A stretch of DNA of 64,000 bases from Breviolum minutum Mf 1.05b.01. Its lineage: Eukaryota; Sar; Dinophyceae; Suessiales; Symbiodiniaceae. Under the pieces are notes generated by a model. The model was not told the origin of the DNA. It saw nothing but the letters and a program-made list of their open reading frames with translations, and did not search any database. Position 1 is the first letter of the stretch. Each line of letters starts with the position of its first letter. Position numbers and translations under genes: made by a program. The DNA lies in assembly GCA_000507305.1 (NCBI GenBank), contig DF241172.1:23278-87277 (forward strand), written 5' to 3'. Positions 35,327 to 45,073 of this stretch are shown here, one piece after another.

Positions 35327-35579
35327 AAATGGTAGATTTTCCGGGGCTTATGTCGGTTTACACGAAAGTATTCGATCCCTACGATTTGCGAAAAAAAATC
35401 ACCTCACTGGTCAGGTTCGATTCTTGTGGGCCGGTCATCGGGTAGATTACGAAAAAACTTGGGTGGGGGCGGAGGATCTGCATTTTTTGACCGTTGTTGT
35501 CGTTCAAGATTTCCTAAGAGAAACCCCTTAAACAAAAAAACACGTGGACATTTGAGCAGTGGAAACAAAACAAAACCTT

Positions 35580-35728
35580 CTGTGAAAATCCGTGATTCAC
35601 TGCCAGCTTGGTTGATAGGGATCCTTAAACTTAAACCTTATAATGGCGTAATTACAATCCCCATATCACAGGGTAGTATGTCATCCTTAAAACAAAAAAA
35701 ACAACCCAGGGTTTTGATCACAACTCAC
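35580..35728 (-). mobile_element. Family H introner-like element (variant)
   Basis: The minus-strand element starts GTGAGTTGTGATC and ends GGATTTTCACAG. The core (TAGGGATCC, GGGTAGTAT, CCAGGGTTTT on the + strand) matches the family. Sequence just upstream of the donor (35729-35782) is open on the minus strand and reads RTEVVRLALQSQSA. Confidence 0.4.
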
Positions 35729-36419
35729 TTGCGCTTTGTGATTGGAGTGCCAAACGAACCACTTCAGTCCTCACCAAATAGAAAGCAACAACCCTGGAAC
35801 TGTGTTGTTTGGGTTATCCTTCTCTTTTCTCTAGCCTTAACTGAAGCTGTAGGTGTCAGCCTCAGCCCCAACATAATCAATTTTACCTTTCCAACTCGCA
35901 CAGCAAGGAAAAATAAACTTGTCTCAACGGAAAATGGACCATAAAATGGTGCATTGTTCATTGCCCGCTTCACAATGCATGCAGAATTCATGCATCACCC
36001 TCGGTCATGTGAGGAGGCCAAGGGTAGGATTTTTTTTCGAGGTTCCCTTTCAAGGATTCCCGAGCTAAACAAAAAAAATCAAATTGTCATCCTGGAATCC
36101 TGTTGGGCGGAAATCAAGCGCTTACCTGGAAAAACCCACGTGACGTGTACCCCATTTTTTTAAGGCAAGGAAGTTGCTGGTATTTTAGGGGCCCCAAGTG
36201 GCCTAAAAAAAGAGGACACAAAAGGCGTTCCAGGTAATCCATATCTTCTACTAATTAGGTGTTTTGTTGAAACGTCTAACCATGAAAAAAACTCACCACC
36301 AGGACCAAGCCGACCAGGTACAACACTTCCCAAACATCCTCCAGCTTTGGGAGCACCTGCAAAAACAAACAACTGACAAGCTGTGGTCCGACAATCAAGC
36401 AGGTCCGAAACAAAAACTT

Positions 36420-36573
36420 GGCAACCCTTAGGTCCCCTGCTAAAAGTTAAACCTTTAGTGGGTTACAGGAGCGTCTTGACGTGCTGTTGTAGCACCGCAA
36501 CTTTTAGTAGGTTACAGGTAAAATCCCACTAAACTCTAAGGGGCCAAGGGAATAAGGTTAAACTAAGATGAGG
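36420..36573. mobile_element. Family K copy, internally duplicated
   Basis: As at 8534, but the TTTTAGT-GGTTACAGG segment is present twice, separated by about 45 bp. Confidence 0.45.
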
Positions 36574-37062
36574 TAGTTGGATCCCACTTCGTAAGTAGTT
36601 AGTAATCCCATTTGTAAGCCATCCAAAGGCAATTTGGCTTCGGGGTCCCACAACCCGATCCTTAGGGGACGAAAACTATCACCAATGGTTATGCAAACCA
36701 CGTATCCAGTCGTCATGGGATATCATATCCTCCAAGCTGCCCCCAAGCTCCAGAAAAAACCTCGCTGAAAAAAAGCCTCCTCGGAGAGTTGAGAAGCACC
36801 AATGCTCCCACAGCAGCATAATACCAAATCCAAAGTTTCCAATAAACAGCCTTGAAGGTTGAGATGGTCAGTTTCACGAATTTTTATACCATTTGAGCGG
36901 AAAAAATCAACCAAACAAAATAGACCTTTTTCAAGATGTATATAACATGTGTAAAACACACAACTAATTGCTTTTTCAAAATTGAAGGTAACATAGATTT
37001 CAACAATCTCCTAAATTCTGCAAGTCAGCTCCGCGATGTTTTTTGTACCAAAAAGTCCGCTG

Positions 37063-37200
37063 TAAGTTGTTGCCCTTTGTTGTTGGTGCCGCCAAGGGAC
37101 AAAGATGGGAGATACAAGGCATATCTTGTGCCAGCTGCACCGGCAAAGGCTTTAAGGCTGTCACCTTTGCTGATGGAGCCGCTGGAGGATCATCTCATCC
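37063..37200 (+). CDS. Possible exon with a CxxC motif
   Basis: One plus-strand frame is open for over 40 codons and reads VVGAAKGQRWEIQGISCASC then TGKGFKAVTFADG. The CxxC-x-GKG pattern recalls small zinc-binding knuckles but is too short to assign. Splice borders are not clear. Confidence 0.25.
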
Positions 37201-37239
37201 CACGTTAGGATAGATACGTGGTGAATACGCTACGGTTGG

Positions 37240-37350
37240 TACACCCCTGAAAACGAACATGGCAATAGAACATCACCATTTCTTTAATAGGAGATACATC
37301 TTGTAAATAGTTGTTTTCTCCATTTGTCATGTTAGTTTTCGGGGGTGTAA
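37240..37350. mobile_element. Family E variant hairpin
   Basis: ACACCCCTGAAAACGAACAT and ATGTTAGTTTTCGGGGGTGT arms. Confidence 0.5.
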
Positions 37351-37440
37351 CTACACTAACCCGAAACCTGAAGGGGAGGTTTATTCTCACCATGGATATT
37401 AACCACCTGACAAGTCATGGGATTATCCTCCAAGTACTAG

Positions 37441-37600
37441 CCATAAGTAGGGGCACATAACTTCACTTATAGGGGTGAAAGCAGCTTCAGCCACTGGGGG
37501 ACCCATAGTTATTTATAGGGGTTAAACAAGTTTCAGCTACCCACTTACAAGGCTATATATAGAGGTTCTAACCCCATTTTTATCTGGTTGGTGCCCAGTT
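37441..37600. mobile_element. Family D-like copy, last small repeat before the MULE block
   Basis: Contains AGTAGGGGCACATAAC, TATTTATAGGGGTTAAAC and ATCTGGTTGGTGCCCAG. Confidence 0.35.
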
Positions 37601-37639
37601 TGTGGGTTTGCAGGAATTTGGCTAGAATATAGAGTTCAG

Positions 37640-37980
37640 AGGGCTTGACTCCAGATTTCAGTTCTTTTTGCCTTCTAGTCTTCCACTAGCCTTGATGGGC
37701 TTGAATCAAGTTTCAACCACCTTCCGTTTGTTTGCATTCTTATACAAGCTCAACTCCAGATTTGTGGTTCTCTGCATTTTGAAATTGGTCACCGTGGGCT
37801 TCAATGCAGAGTTGGTCTCATGAATCCGTGTTGTGCGCATGAACATGCCAAAGAAGACTTGACTTTGGATTCAACCTTCATGCTGTATAACATTCCAGTG
37901 GCTAGACTCTACATCCCATACTCTAGGAATGGTGGGTTCCCAATTGTTTTGGTGGCTTAAATCTAGAGTTAACCTCCTGC
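37640..37980 (+). repeat. Degenerate ~50-bp repeat array, left flank of the MULE
   Basis: A motif like GGCTTGACTCCAGATTT recurs in diverged form at about 37643, 37698, 37746, 37799, 37856, 37902 and 37955, a spacing of roughly 46-57 bp. Similar motifs appear in inverted orientation beyond the 3' end of the gene (42840-43000). Such tandem, inverted ends resemble the complex or foldback-like termini of some MULEs. Identified by eye; divergence is high. Confidence 0.4.
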
Positions 37981-38064
37981 ATGTGCAGGCTGCCTGGGGC
38001 TTGGAGCAAGGAAAAAGGGTTTTTGTGAATTTTTGTTCAAGGCTTTTGTCAACATCCTGAAGGG

Positions 38065-38490
38065 ATGTATCGTAGGGGCGATTTGCCCATAGTGAGCACG
38101 AGAGTAGAAGAGGAAGAAGAAGAAGCAGAGGTTCAGGAGGTGGCTCAAGAGAGCCAAGAGCTTCAGGTTGCACTGCGAGAACCAGAGTTTGAAGCGGTGG
38201 TTGACGAGCCTCCACGCAAGGCCCGTGGGGGCCACGTGAGAAAAGCTTGGCAGGTAGTGGCAACTGAAGACACTGACAAATCCTTGAGAGACGCTGCTAA
38301 GTCTTGGTTGCTGCAAAAAAACTTGCTTCACCACCCCCTGTCCACGTCAAGTAATAGTGGCCGAGCATGCCTCTTGGCAAAATGTGGTGAATGCAAAGAT
38401 TGCACGAGACAGTGGTGCTTCAGTTTGCAAAGTAGGCGCTTGCCACATCAACTTGTGGTGGAACGAGTGGGGGACCACACAGACAACAAG
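38065..38490 (+). CDS. Exon 1: acidic N-terminus and FLYWCH/WRKY-GCM1-like zinc module
   Basis: The frame opens with ATG at 38065. Residues 15-30 are Glu-rich and a basic stretch follows near residues 51-60. A Cys/His module then spans residues 107-138: CGECKDC (C107, C110, C113), W117-C118, and a GDH motif with H138. This spacing of Cys pair, Trp, beta-strand-like Val-rich segment and G-x-H resembles the FLYWCH/WRKY-GCM1 fold that many MULE transposases use to bind their terminal repeats. The frame stays open to 38556 but loses protein-like character after the GDHT motif, so the exon probably ends near 38480-38490. No GT donor is present there; GAC triplets at 38482 and 38491 could serve as GA donors. 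The similarity is judged by motif spacing only. Confidence 0.5.
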
Positions 38491-41400
38491 GACTGTTTTT
38501 CTTTTCAAGCCTATGATTTTTTTTGCCATTGTCATCCAGAGACGTTTGGTGCCTAACCATGTTCGCTCTCAGGCTGTTCAATAGTACCCGGGGGGGTGGT
38601 GTCAAGACCATCGAAGAAAGTGAAGCCTAGTAAAACAGTTTTCCTTGAAACTCCATCATGTAGACTTGTTCTTGATTTCAATCCTAGATGCTCAAGGCAT
38701 GGTTTTTTATTTACATGTACCCCCAAAAGTACCGACATGTAAATAGGCCATTCCTACCTACATATACGCTGGGAAATGAAGCAGTGAGGTCCCCCAAAAG
38801 GTTCTGAACATGTTCAGAGTCTCTAAATTAAACTTGACCTAGTTGTTTAGTGGAAGGCTTTTTACTTTTTTTCTATGAATTTTTACCAGATTAATATGAA
38901 GATATTGTAATATTTTGTGACCCCATGTTGATATTTAATAGGTTGTCAGTGTCAGCCTCTCCATCTTTTTCCCATCTACTTCAAGAACATTCTTGCGTTT
39001 GTGGAAGGGAAATTGGCCGACGCCCGGATCTCAGCTGCAACTCACCTAGCAGTAGCACTTGTTAGCTGAGTCTTGAGTCAATGATGCACCTGCCCTTGCC
39101 ACATCTTTGCAAGCTTTTGCGAAGAGTCTGGGATGCCATCAGACAGCCATGGAATTATAAAAGAACCCTGGACCTGATTATTATTTAACAATCCAATGAC
39201 CATCCATGCCATCATGCTGAAGTGCTGTGCTGACCCTGGTGTGTGCTCTCCTGGATTGTATGGACAAATTAGGAGGAAATGAAAAAGGGTGACAGCTGCA
39301 ACATGTGCCAATTTGACATCATGAATCATTTGACATGGCATGTGCACTTGTGCATGTGCAGTTGTGCACTCTGATCTTGCTTGGGCATGCCAGGTGGTTG
39401 CCTGGCCTCGAGACCTTCTGTCACACCTGTCTTATTATTATCATCATATTAGTTAAATACGGTATAATACCTTTAGGTCTCCTCACTGTCATCAATAGCA
39501 TTTGCCTTCAAAAAGAGAAGTTTTGACTTTTTTCCCAAGCCACTAAACAACTAGGTTGATTTAAACGTTAGGGTCATTTACGGAGTGAGGTCCATGTGCT
39601 GATACTAGTTTGGTAGTTATCATTACATCACGTTGCTTTTTAGCTACTGTGTTTTAGGCGGCCGAGAAGGGTGGTTAGGAGTCAACCAATTTTGACTGGA
39701 GGTTTTTGTTGGGCTGAAACCGGTTTTGCATTCATTCACACAGCAAATAGCCCAAGTAAAGGGTTTGTTTTGCCAAAGGGGGAGAACACCTTTGCATTCA
39801 TTCATGCCTTGTGCTTCAGGACACGAAGCGACTGAAGCAGCACTATGCCCGCCAGTACGCACAGCATCTTTCACCGCAGCAGGCTTTATTGAAAATGACA
39901 ACAGATGGAGTTCCAGCAGAGCACCGGCCATCCCGAAGTCAGCTGAAGAACCAGAGGCCGATGAATGAATCAAAGGCTTCAAAGGAGATTTCAGTGGATT
40001 GTTTCGAAGACCTTGAGAAATTCTTGGAAGAGCCACCGGCTTGCGTTCGCATCCAGCAGGAAGCTGTGGTGAAGGAATCAGGGAGACTATGCGTCCCTTT
40101 CTCATGCCCGGTTTTGGATTCCATTCTTGCAGAGATGCAGTTGACTTGCTTTGTATGTGACTTCACATACAAAGTTTGCAAGGAAGGCCTCCTGTTAGGC
40201 TGTATCGGCCCATGCGGGCTGAGAGAAACAGAGGGTGGCCCTGCAATGAGGATGATTCCGGCTTTCTTTGTGGCGGCAACTGCGGAGGATGAGGAGTCAA
40301 CGAAGGTTCTGTTGCGATTATATTTTCAGTTCATGAAGAGCAAAGGATTAGTGCCGACTGATGGTTTCTTTGATTGCTCTTGCATGCAAGCAGCCGTGGC
40401 TTTCTGTCAGGAAGAGAACGTGCAGTTCTATGTGCACAGGTGCTTGCAACATGTCAAATGGAATGTCCGTGACGAAGCTGGTCGTCGTGATGCTGCCACC
40501 GGTCGCGCAAGGCTCAAGAACAGAGAATTGCTATCTGTCTTGACGCAGTGGATTGAATTTAGCGCCTTCTTACCCAGTGACATGGAATTTAGCACATTCT
40601 GGTCTAGCGTGCTGGGCCGCATGCTTGCCAATGTTGAGGAGACGGATCTCAATGAGCCGCAAATGGCGCAATATTTGAAAAAGAACATTTTGGATAGCAA
40701 CGGCCACCTGGCTGCAATTACAAGCTCAAGTTTTTCTTTTAAATCAGTTCAACAGAACCAAGTATGAAAACCTAGACTAGGGCCAAGACTTAAAGCAGTT
40801 CGCACGCTGGAGGAGTGTATCTACGTGCACCATGGGCAAGCGGTCTCGGAGCAGTACCAGCCGGTTACTCTTGTTACTGCCCCAACACCATCGAAGCTTC
40901 CCACAAAAGCCTCAAACGGTTGCTGTCCGGCAAGGCAGCTTTTCGCAATCTTGGACAGCTCTTGCAGCAAGTGGGCGATGGGATCAAGTCCAAGACCGAA
41001 AGTGGCTTTTATTCGCACTTGGTGCATGCAATTGAGAAGACACCGAAAGGCATGTTGCGTTGGCCCAGAAAAAAGCAACAAGTTTTGTTGCCTGACACTG
41101 CCGATGATGAACCTGAAACAGGTAGCTTGCAGGTTGGGTCGGATGCGTTTTGAGAAGCATGTTGTTTTCAATTGAAGCATGAGATAGAAGCAGCATGTAG
41201 ACGCCGAAGCAAAAGTTTTTAGTAACATCTGAACCAGGTGTCTAAAACCATGAACTTCCAATCCTATCGTGCACCACCACAATCCCCGATTCCTGACAGG
41301 TCAAACGGCTTGACAGGGCCAGCATTCTGAGGCACTACAGAGAGGAAGGCCCGCGGGGCACGTACCTTGCCGCGACGTGCAAGCATGTTGTTTACATATT

Positions 41401-42751
41401 GCCGAAACACAAGATGCGCTTAGCAAGTGAACGGCCACAGGACATGGCTGCAGCCTTGAACCTGGCCCTCGCAACCACACCAGCAGAGGTAGAAGCTGCT
41501 TGCTCCCACCCCACCACTGGTTCATATTGTGTATTCAGACACCAGTATCTTCGGCAGACTTTCACGGCAGTCTTTGTCACGAAGGATCGCCGTGCCATTG
41601 ACTGTCACAAGGACTATGTTGTTGGAGGTGGCTTCAGTGAACACAGCTTATTTGTTGCTGGCCTTGTGGGCGACTCTTTATCACCGCTTCCAAAGGGTCC
41701 CAAGCATTCCCTACCAAAGAAAGGGAAAAGCAAGGCGAGGACAGGGCAAATACGGTTCAACGTGTGAAAGAAGTGCGTTCCCATCTCAACTCAATTTTTC
41801 CCCCTTGTTTTCCGTTCCCAATTTGTTTGCCAGGCTATGCCGAAGCGTTCAGCTCTGACAAAGCGCATGCTTGGACCTCCCAAGAAGAAAGAGGATGAGA
41901 AAGTGCACCCTGTGAAGTCCACAGCTGCGAAGGCCGAAATGTTCATGCCCGGCCTTCCTGTCCATGTCGGTGAGGCTGCTCAATCTCATTGCCGTGGTGC
42001 CTTCGACAAGGATGACCCTTGTTGTTTGGCTAGCGTCGTCAAGGGTGGTAGATGCAAACGTACCCGCACGCATGGCAACTTTTGCAAACAACATGCCCAT
42101 GAAATGAAGAAGCCTGAGCGGCAGAATGCATCTTGGAATTCACTTGAAGAAGCACTGGAGCAAGCTGCCATAAACTTTGAGAACCAGCAACTGCACATTG
42201 CAGTGCAAAGATCTATGGAAGAGAACGAAGCTGCCATGAAACGACGACAAGACAGCATTGAGAAGTTGGCACCTCGTTTGGCTGAGCTCGGGTTAGAAAG
42301 GGTGGATACAGCTGCGCAAGGTGATTGCCAGTTTTTGGCCGTGAGTTTTTCGGCCGGTTTACCTGTAGATGTTCAAGACTTCCGTTGTCAAGTGGTGCAA
42401 TACCTAAAGCATTGTGCAGACATATATTCAGACAAAGTTGCTTCCAAGTTCCGGAGCTTTCAACAATATGTTGAACACATGTGCAGACCTGGCACGTGGG
42501 GGGATGAGTTAACATTAGCTGCGTCCTCGCATTTGTTATTGAGACCAATCGTTGTTTTGAGTGACGATGACCGTGAAGGTGAGCGGCGTTTTGAGCCGCC
42601 ATCGGTGATACATGAGTCGGTGTGGGGACCACCTATCTACATCGCATATTTGAATTCCAGCCATTATGAGGCCACAGCTCCTCTGGCAAAGCCAGGAGAG
42701 GGACCGACCAAGAAAGCGACAATCCGAATCAAGCATGAGAAGGTGGGCTGA
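38065..42751 (+). CDS. MULE transposase-OTU protease fusion gene, five exons (overall span)
   Basis: This is the only gene in the window that can be followed from a plausible start to a stop. Its parts, in order, are an acidic N-terminus with a Cys/His zinc-binding-like module, a Mutator-like DDE transposase core, a transposase C-terminal segment, a Cys/His cluster and an OTU cysteine protease. Proposed exons are 38065-~38490, 39820-40729, 40813-41132, 41300-41761 and 41834-42751. The last three introns (40730-40812, 41133-41299, 41762-41833) have GT...AG borders and keep the frame. The first (~1.3 kb) has an AG acceptor but no clear GT donor; a GA donor, known in dinoflagellates, is possible. 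MULE transposases bind terminal repeats and cut and paste DNA in the nucleus. OTU domains normally cleave ubiquitin or ubiquitin-like conjugates. No internal stops are needed inside the proposed exons, so the gene may be functional. The start codon is the least certain point; an upstream exon cannot be excluded. Confidence 0.7.
38491..39819 (+). other. Putative first intron of the MULE-OTU gene
   Basis: About 1.3 kb separates the zinc-module exon from the DDE exon. It contains an 89-codon open frame on the minus strand (39078-39347) without recognisable domains, and nothing else coding-like. It lacks the small palindromic repeats seen elsewhere. The 3' end CTTCAG is a good acceptor; the 5' end is not canonical. 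Confidence 0.35.
39820..40729 (+). CDS. Exon 2: MULE-type DDE transposase core
   Basis: A CTTCAG acceptor ends at 39819. The frame is open to 40767, but a GT at 40730 gives an in-frame splice to exon 3. Counted from 39811, the segment CDFTYK (D117, codon at 40159) matches the first catalytic Asp of MULE transposases (D-x-T-F/Y). Next come a hydrophobic strand leading into an acidic stretch (IPAFFVAATAEDEES, residues 149-163) and PTDG (D184, codon at 40360), the second Asp. The HRCLQH motif (C211, H214, near 40441) matches the C-x2-H signature of this family. Candidate third acidic residues are E249 and E259, but I cannot decide between them. Order and spacing fit the MULE DDE superfamily well. 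An MNESKASKE-like linker precedes the core. Confidence 0.65.
40813..41132 (+). CDS. Exon 3: transposase C-terminal segment
   Basis: Joining position 40729 to 40813 restores an open frame that reads a hydrophobic segment followed by CPNTIEASHKSLKRLL. MULE transposases carry a comparable segment after the catalytic core, where a TNN..ES-H...K type motif helps close the active site; here NTIEASHKSLK occupies that place. The exon ends at CAG (41130-41132) before GTTGGG, in phase 0. The frame itself runs on to a stop at 41153, so splicing is needed to reach exon 4. An alternative acceptor three bases downstream (AG at 40814-40815) would change a single residue. The match is by motif recognition; no alignment was run. 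Confidence 0.55.
41300..41761 (+). CDS. Exon 4: linker of the transposase-OTU protein
   Basis: The acceptor GACAG ends at 41299 and the frame is open from 41300 to a TGA at 41765-41767. A GT at 41762 gives a phase-0 donor. The encoded segment begins with a basic amphipathic stretch (VKRLDRASILRHYREEG) and contains ATCKHVVY, then two further Cys/His-containing stretches (CSHP and CVFRHQ). It ends in a Lys-rich tail (PKKGKSKAR). The CKH could be a remnant of the SWIM-type zinc finger that follows the catalytic core in many MULE transposases, but the full CxC...CxH pattern is not present. No other domain is recognised. Phase-0 introns on both sides make it an exchangeable exon between the transposase and OTU parts. 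Confidence 0.5.
41834..42751 (+). CDS. Exon 5: Cys/His cluster plus OTU-family cysteine protease domain
   Basis: The exon begins after TTGCCAG (AG at 41832-41833). Its ATG at 41837 could also start a 304-residue protein on its own. The first 30 residues are Lys-rich. Residues 62-86 hold a compact Cys/His cluster (C62, C63, C73, C83, H86, ending FCKQH) like the small zinc-binding modules with a final C-x2-H. Residues about 100-150 are predicted helical and charged. The OTU domain spans about 151-281: AAQGDCQFLAVS carries the D-x-C motif with D163 and catalytic C164, GTWGDELTLAAS (219-230) is the conserved helix region, and SSHYEAT (275-280) carries catalytic H276. Domain size fits OTU proteases. 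Catalytic Cys and His are both present. OTU proteases cut ubiquitin-like conjugates; substrate and target here are unknown. The stop is TGA at 42749-42751. Confidence 0.75.
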   Translation, partial: AMPKRSALTKRMLGPPKKKEDEKVHPVKSTAAKAEMFMPGLPVHVGEAAQSHCRGAFDKDDPCCLASVVKGGRCKRTRTHGNFCKQHAHEMKKPERQNASWNSLEEALEQAAINFENQQLHIAVQRSMEENEAAMKRRQDSIEKLAPRLAELGLERVDTAAQGDCQFLAVSFSAGLPVDVQDFRCQVVQYLKHCADIYSDKVASKFRSFQQYVEHMCRPGTWGDELTLAASSHLLLRPIVVLSDDDREGERRFEPPSVIHESVWGPPIYIAYLNSSHYEATAPLAKPGEGPTKKATIRIKHEKVG

Positions 42752-42839
42752 AGAGCTTGCTAACTTCATAAGACTTGAAAACCCGCAGGTGAAATCCCAT
42801 GCCAAGCTGCTGGTGAAAAGAGCGATGAACTGTGTCCAT

Positions 42840-43020
42840 GAAATCTAGATTCAATCTCAAATGTGCCGCTGAAACCGCCTGTGTGCAGAATGACCGGGTT
42901 GTAATGTTGATTCTAGCTCTTCCAATCAGGTTGAAGGGGACTGAGCCTTGTGAAAGGCTGGAATCCAGAGTTAACCTTTCCTTGACTCCACAATCCAGCC
43001 ACATCCGGTTTGCAGGATGG
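42840..43020 (-). repeat. Inverted counterparts of the ~50-bp array, right flank of the MULE
   Basis: Read on the minus strand, this stretch shows GGTTAACTCTGGATTCCAGC near 42978-42957, AGCTAGAATCAACA near 42924-42911 and TTGAATCTAGATTT near 42857-42843. They match, in the same outside-to-inside order, the left units at about 37856, 37902 and 37955. The arrangement fits a diverged terminal inverted repeat. Confidence 0.35.
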
Positions 43021-43063
43021 ATCTGGATGGTTTTCAATGGGTTCAGGGTGGGTTTGTAGTTTC

Positions 43064-43170
43064 TGTCTTGTAAACTAAGATGGCAATGGAATATCCCATT
43101 TTCAATTGAATCCGAAATGCATCTTCAAAGGGTCCATCTTCCATTGCTATATTAGTTTACCAGAGTGTAA
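43064..43170. mobile_element. Family E2 hairpin, first small repeat after the MULE block
   Basis: CTTGTAAACTAAGATGGC and GCTATATTAGTTTACCAG arms. Confidence 0.45.
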
Positions 43171-43630
43171 GAAAATTCACCCCAAACATTTGGAGGTGTA
43201 AAATAGCGAGTAAATGCGAGTAATTCCAGATTTAAAAAATCCAAAATTCCCAGAGTTTTGCTGGGCCATGATCTGTAGGTGGTCTCGGTGCCCCTTTGGT
43301 TGAAAGAATGGAGCAGATTGATACTGGCGTCAACGAAAAAAAATGGTTTCTTTGGATGTTAATTCACCAAACATGTCAGGTACCTAAAATGGAGGTACTC
43401 ACCTATAGGCTATATGTAAGGCTTATGTAAGGGAAAACCCACCCCCAAAATAGCCTTATAAGGTTCAGTACCTGCATTTTAGGCACCTGAAATTCTTTGG
43501 ATGTTAATATATGTTAATTATACTGATCGGTGAATAGGATTTCTTATACTTTGGGCTGCTCATCCTCCTCTAAATTTCACATGGGTAGTACCAACCCCCA
43601 AAATTTACCAACCGTCTTTTTTCAGATTCC

Positions 43631-43768
43631 TCCACTTGGAGGATCATCCCATTTAGTAAGTGGTTAGTAACCCCCATTTATAAGCCGTTTAGGCCATTTG
43701 GAAGGGGAACAACCCTGCTTAGGGGACTTATTAACCATGGTTATTAACTGGGATGATCCTCCAAGTAA
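43631..43768. mobile_element. Family F hairpin
   Basis: CACTTGGAGGATCATCCCA and TGGGATGATCCTCCAAGTA arms. Confidence 0.6.
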
Positions 43769-43989
43769 TGTACCGCCGGTAACCTCAGCCAGACTCTGCT
43801 CCAACATCTCTCCAGCACTTTCAGCCAGTCGAAGAGTACTCTGCTGACACAAGAGTTGCCAGGGCGATATCGCATCAACCTCCTCCTGGCAGTTTAGTGA
43901 CATGAAAGATGGCTATACGGTGCTATATCCCTGGGATTCCAAGTCGACTCTTAATTTAATTGCCTTGAACTGAAAAGACCCATGGATTT

Positions 43990-44062
43990 TGAGTAGGGAT
44001 TTACTTCATCAACAATTCCAAGGGACTATAATATCTTAATGGTCGTTTCCTTGACTTACAGG
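43990..44062. repeat. Partial copy of the foldback terminus
   Basis: GAGTAGGGATTTACTTCATC, AACAATTCCAAGGGAC and TTGACTTACAGGG match the 2818-2932 terminus. Confidence 0.35.
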
Positions 44063-44348
44063 GTTTCGGAAGGGGGGGTCTGTTGTTTTTCGGACGCAGT
44101 AAGTCCACCCCCCTCCAAAAAGTCCATGCAAATGGCGGACGTCGGGTTTTTTTTGATCTCTACTTACTTACCACGACGGCCCCCACAGGGAGTTGTATAT
44201 AGTACATCCCAAAAAGGTGGTGGTTTTTTGCCAAAAAAAGCAGGGTTTCGATTTCCAAAGAAACACCATCAAATGCCAGCAAAACCGGGAATCCACACCG
44301 GATCTCAGCACTTTCTTGGAGGAAATGCTCCCAAAAAACTATCTGATG

Positions 44349-44446
44349 ATGGGATCCATGGGACGACTGTATATATTGCCTACATTGATCCCATCAAAAT
44401 CAACTAAACGTAGGTAAATATACCATGATGCAAGCATCCTATGGGT
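44349..44446. mobile_element. Family B copy
   Basis: Contains GGGATCCATGGGACG, ATCAAAATCAACTAAACG and GTAGGTAAATATACCATG. Confidence 0.45.
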
Positions 44447-44891
44447 ATGGTATGTGATTCAAAAACATCCCACAACAGATTCACCCCATACTCCACCACC
44501 TACAGCACCATTGATCCAATAATTAGTCCCCCAAAAAGTAACATGCAACTATTTCAATAGGAAATACATCTTCCAACCATTGATTTTCCAGGGACATGTT
44601 AGTTTTCAGGGCAAAAAACAAAATCGTTTGACCTGCAAAGATCTATCGAAAAAACACATGAATCACCTTTTGGTACTACTCCCCCAATGTGAACGCAAAG
44701 GTTTCTCTACCCCTTGGGTTAGCGTTTTCCAAAAAAAAATCACACATCCCATGAGATATTCACAAACTGCCAGGGTATTTTTCAGACAGTTGTAATTTTC
44801 ATGGACTCTCCGAATCCTAGAGCCCGGGCCCGGCTTGTCGTGACCCGATCCCTTCAACATGGGTTGTCCCACTTAAACCTTCTCATCCCAT

Positions 44892-45073
44892 CTGAGCCAC
44901 GAAAAAAACCCTTACTACTTTCAAAATTTCCATTCTACTGGTTGTTTCATAGGGATCCTTATAACAGTTTATCATAATCCCTATAAAACTGGGTAGTATT
45001 TCATCGCCTATATACCCCTTAACAACCAGGTTTTTTTTTTCATTGCTCATCTGACGGCATCTTCATTGCTCAC
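44892..45073 (-). mobile_element. Family H introner-like element, splice-site ends
   Basis: Read on the minus strand, this 182-bp element starts GTGAGCAATG directly after a coding-like exon and ends TTTTTTTCGTGGCTCAG. Both ends look like consensus splice borders. The interior carries the family core (AACCTGGTTGTT ... GGGATCCCTATGAAACAACC). It is a strong candidate for an intron made by element insertion. Confidence 0.55.

Larger units (their letters stand above)
43171..44348. other. No gene seen
   Basis: Contains an inverted pair at about 43378-43492 (CAGGTACCTAAAATG and CATTTTAGGCACCTG), with a related copy near 53596-53730, and the Family F hairpin at 43631. Confidence 0.4.

Noticed and set aside
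35426-35944. 172-codon plus-strand frame
   Set aside because: It runs through the Family H element at 35580-35728 and changes character along its length; the minus strand gives a better exon beside that element.
37600-43020. Direct 10-bp words shared by both flanks of the MULE (GTTTGCAGGA, CTTGACTCCA, GAGTTAACCT)
   Set aside because: They are in direct orientation and short, so they are not used as terminal repeats; the inverted ~50-bp units are the better candidate.
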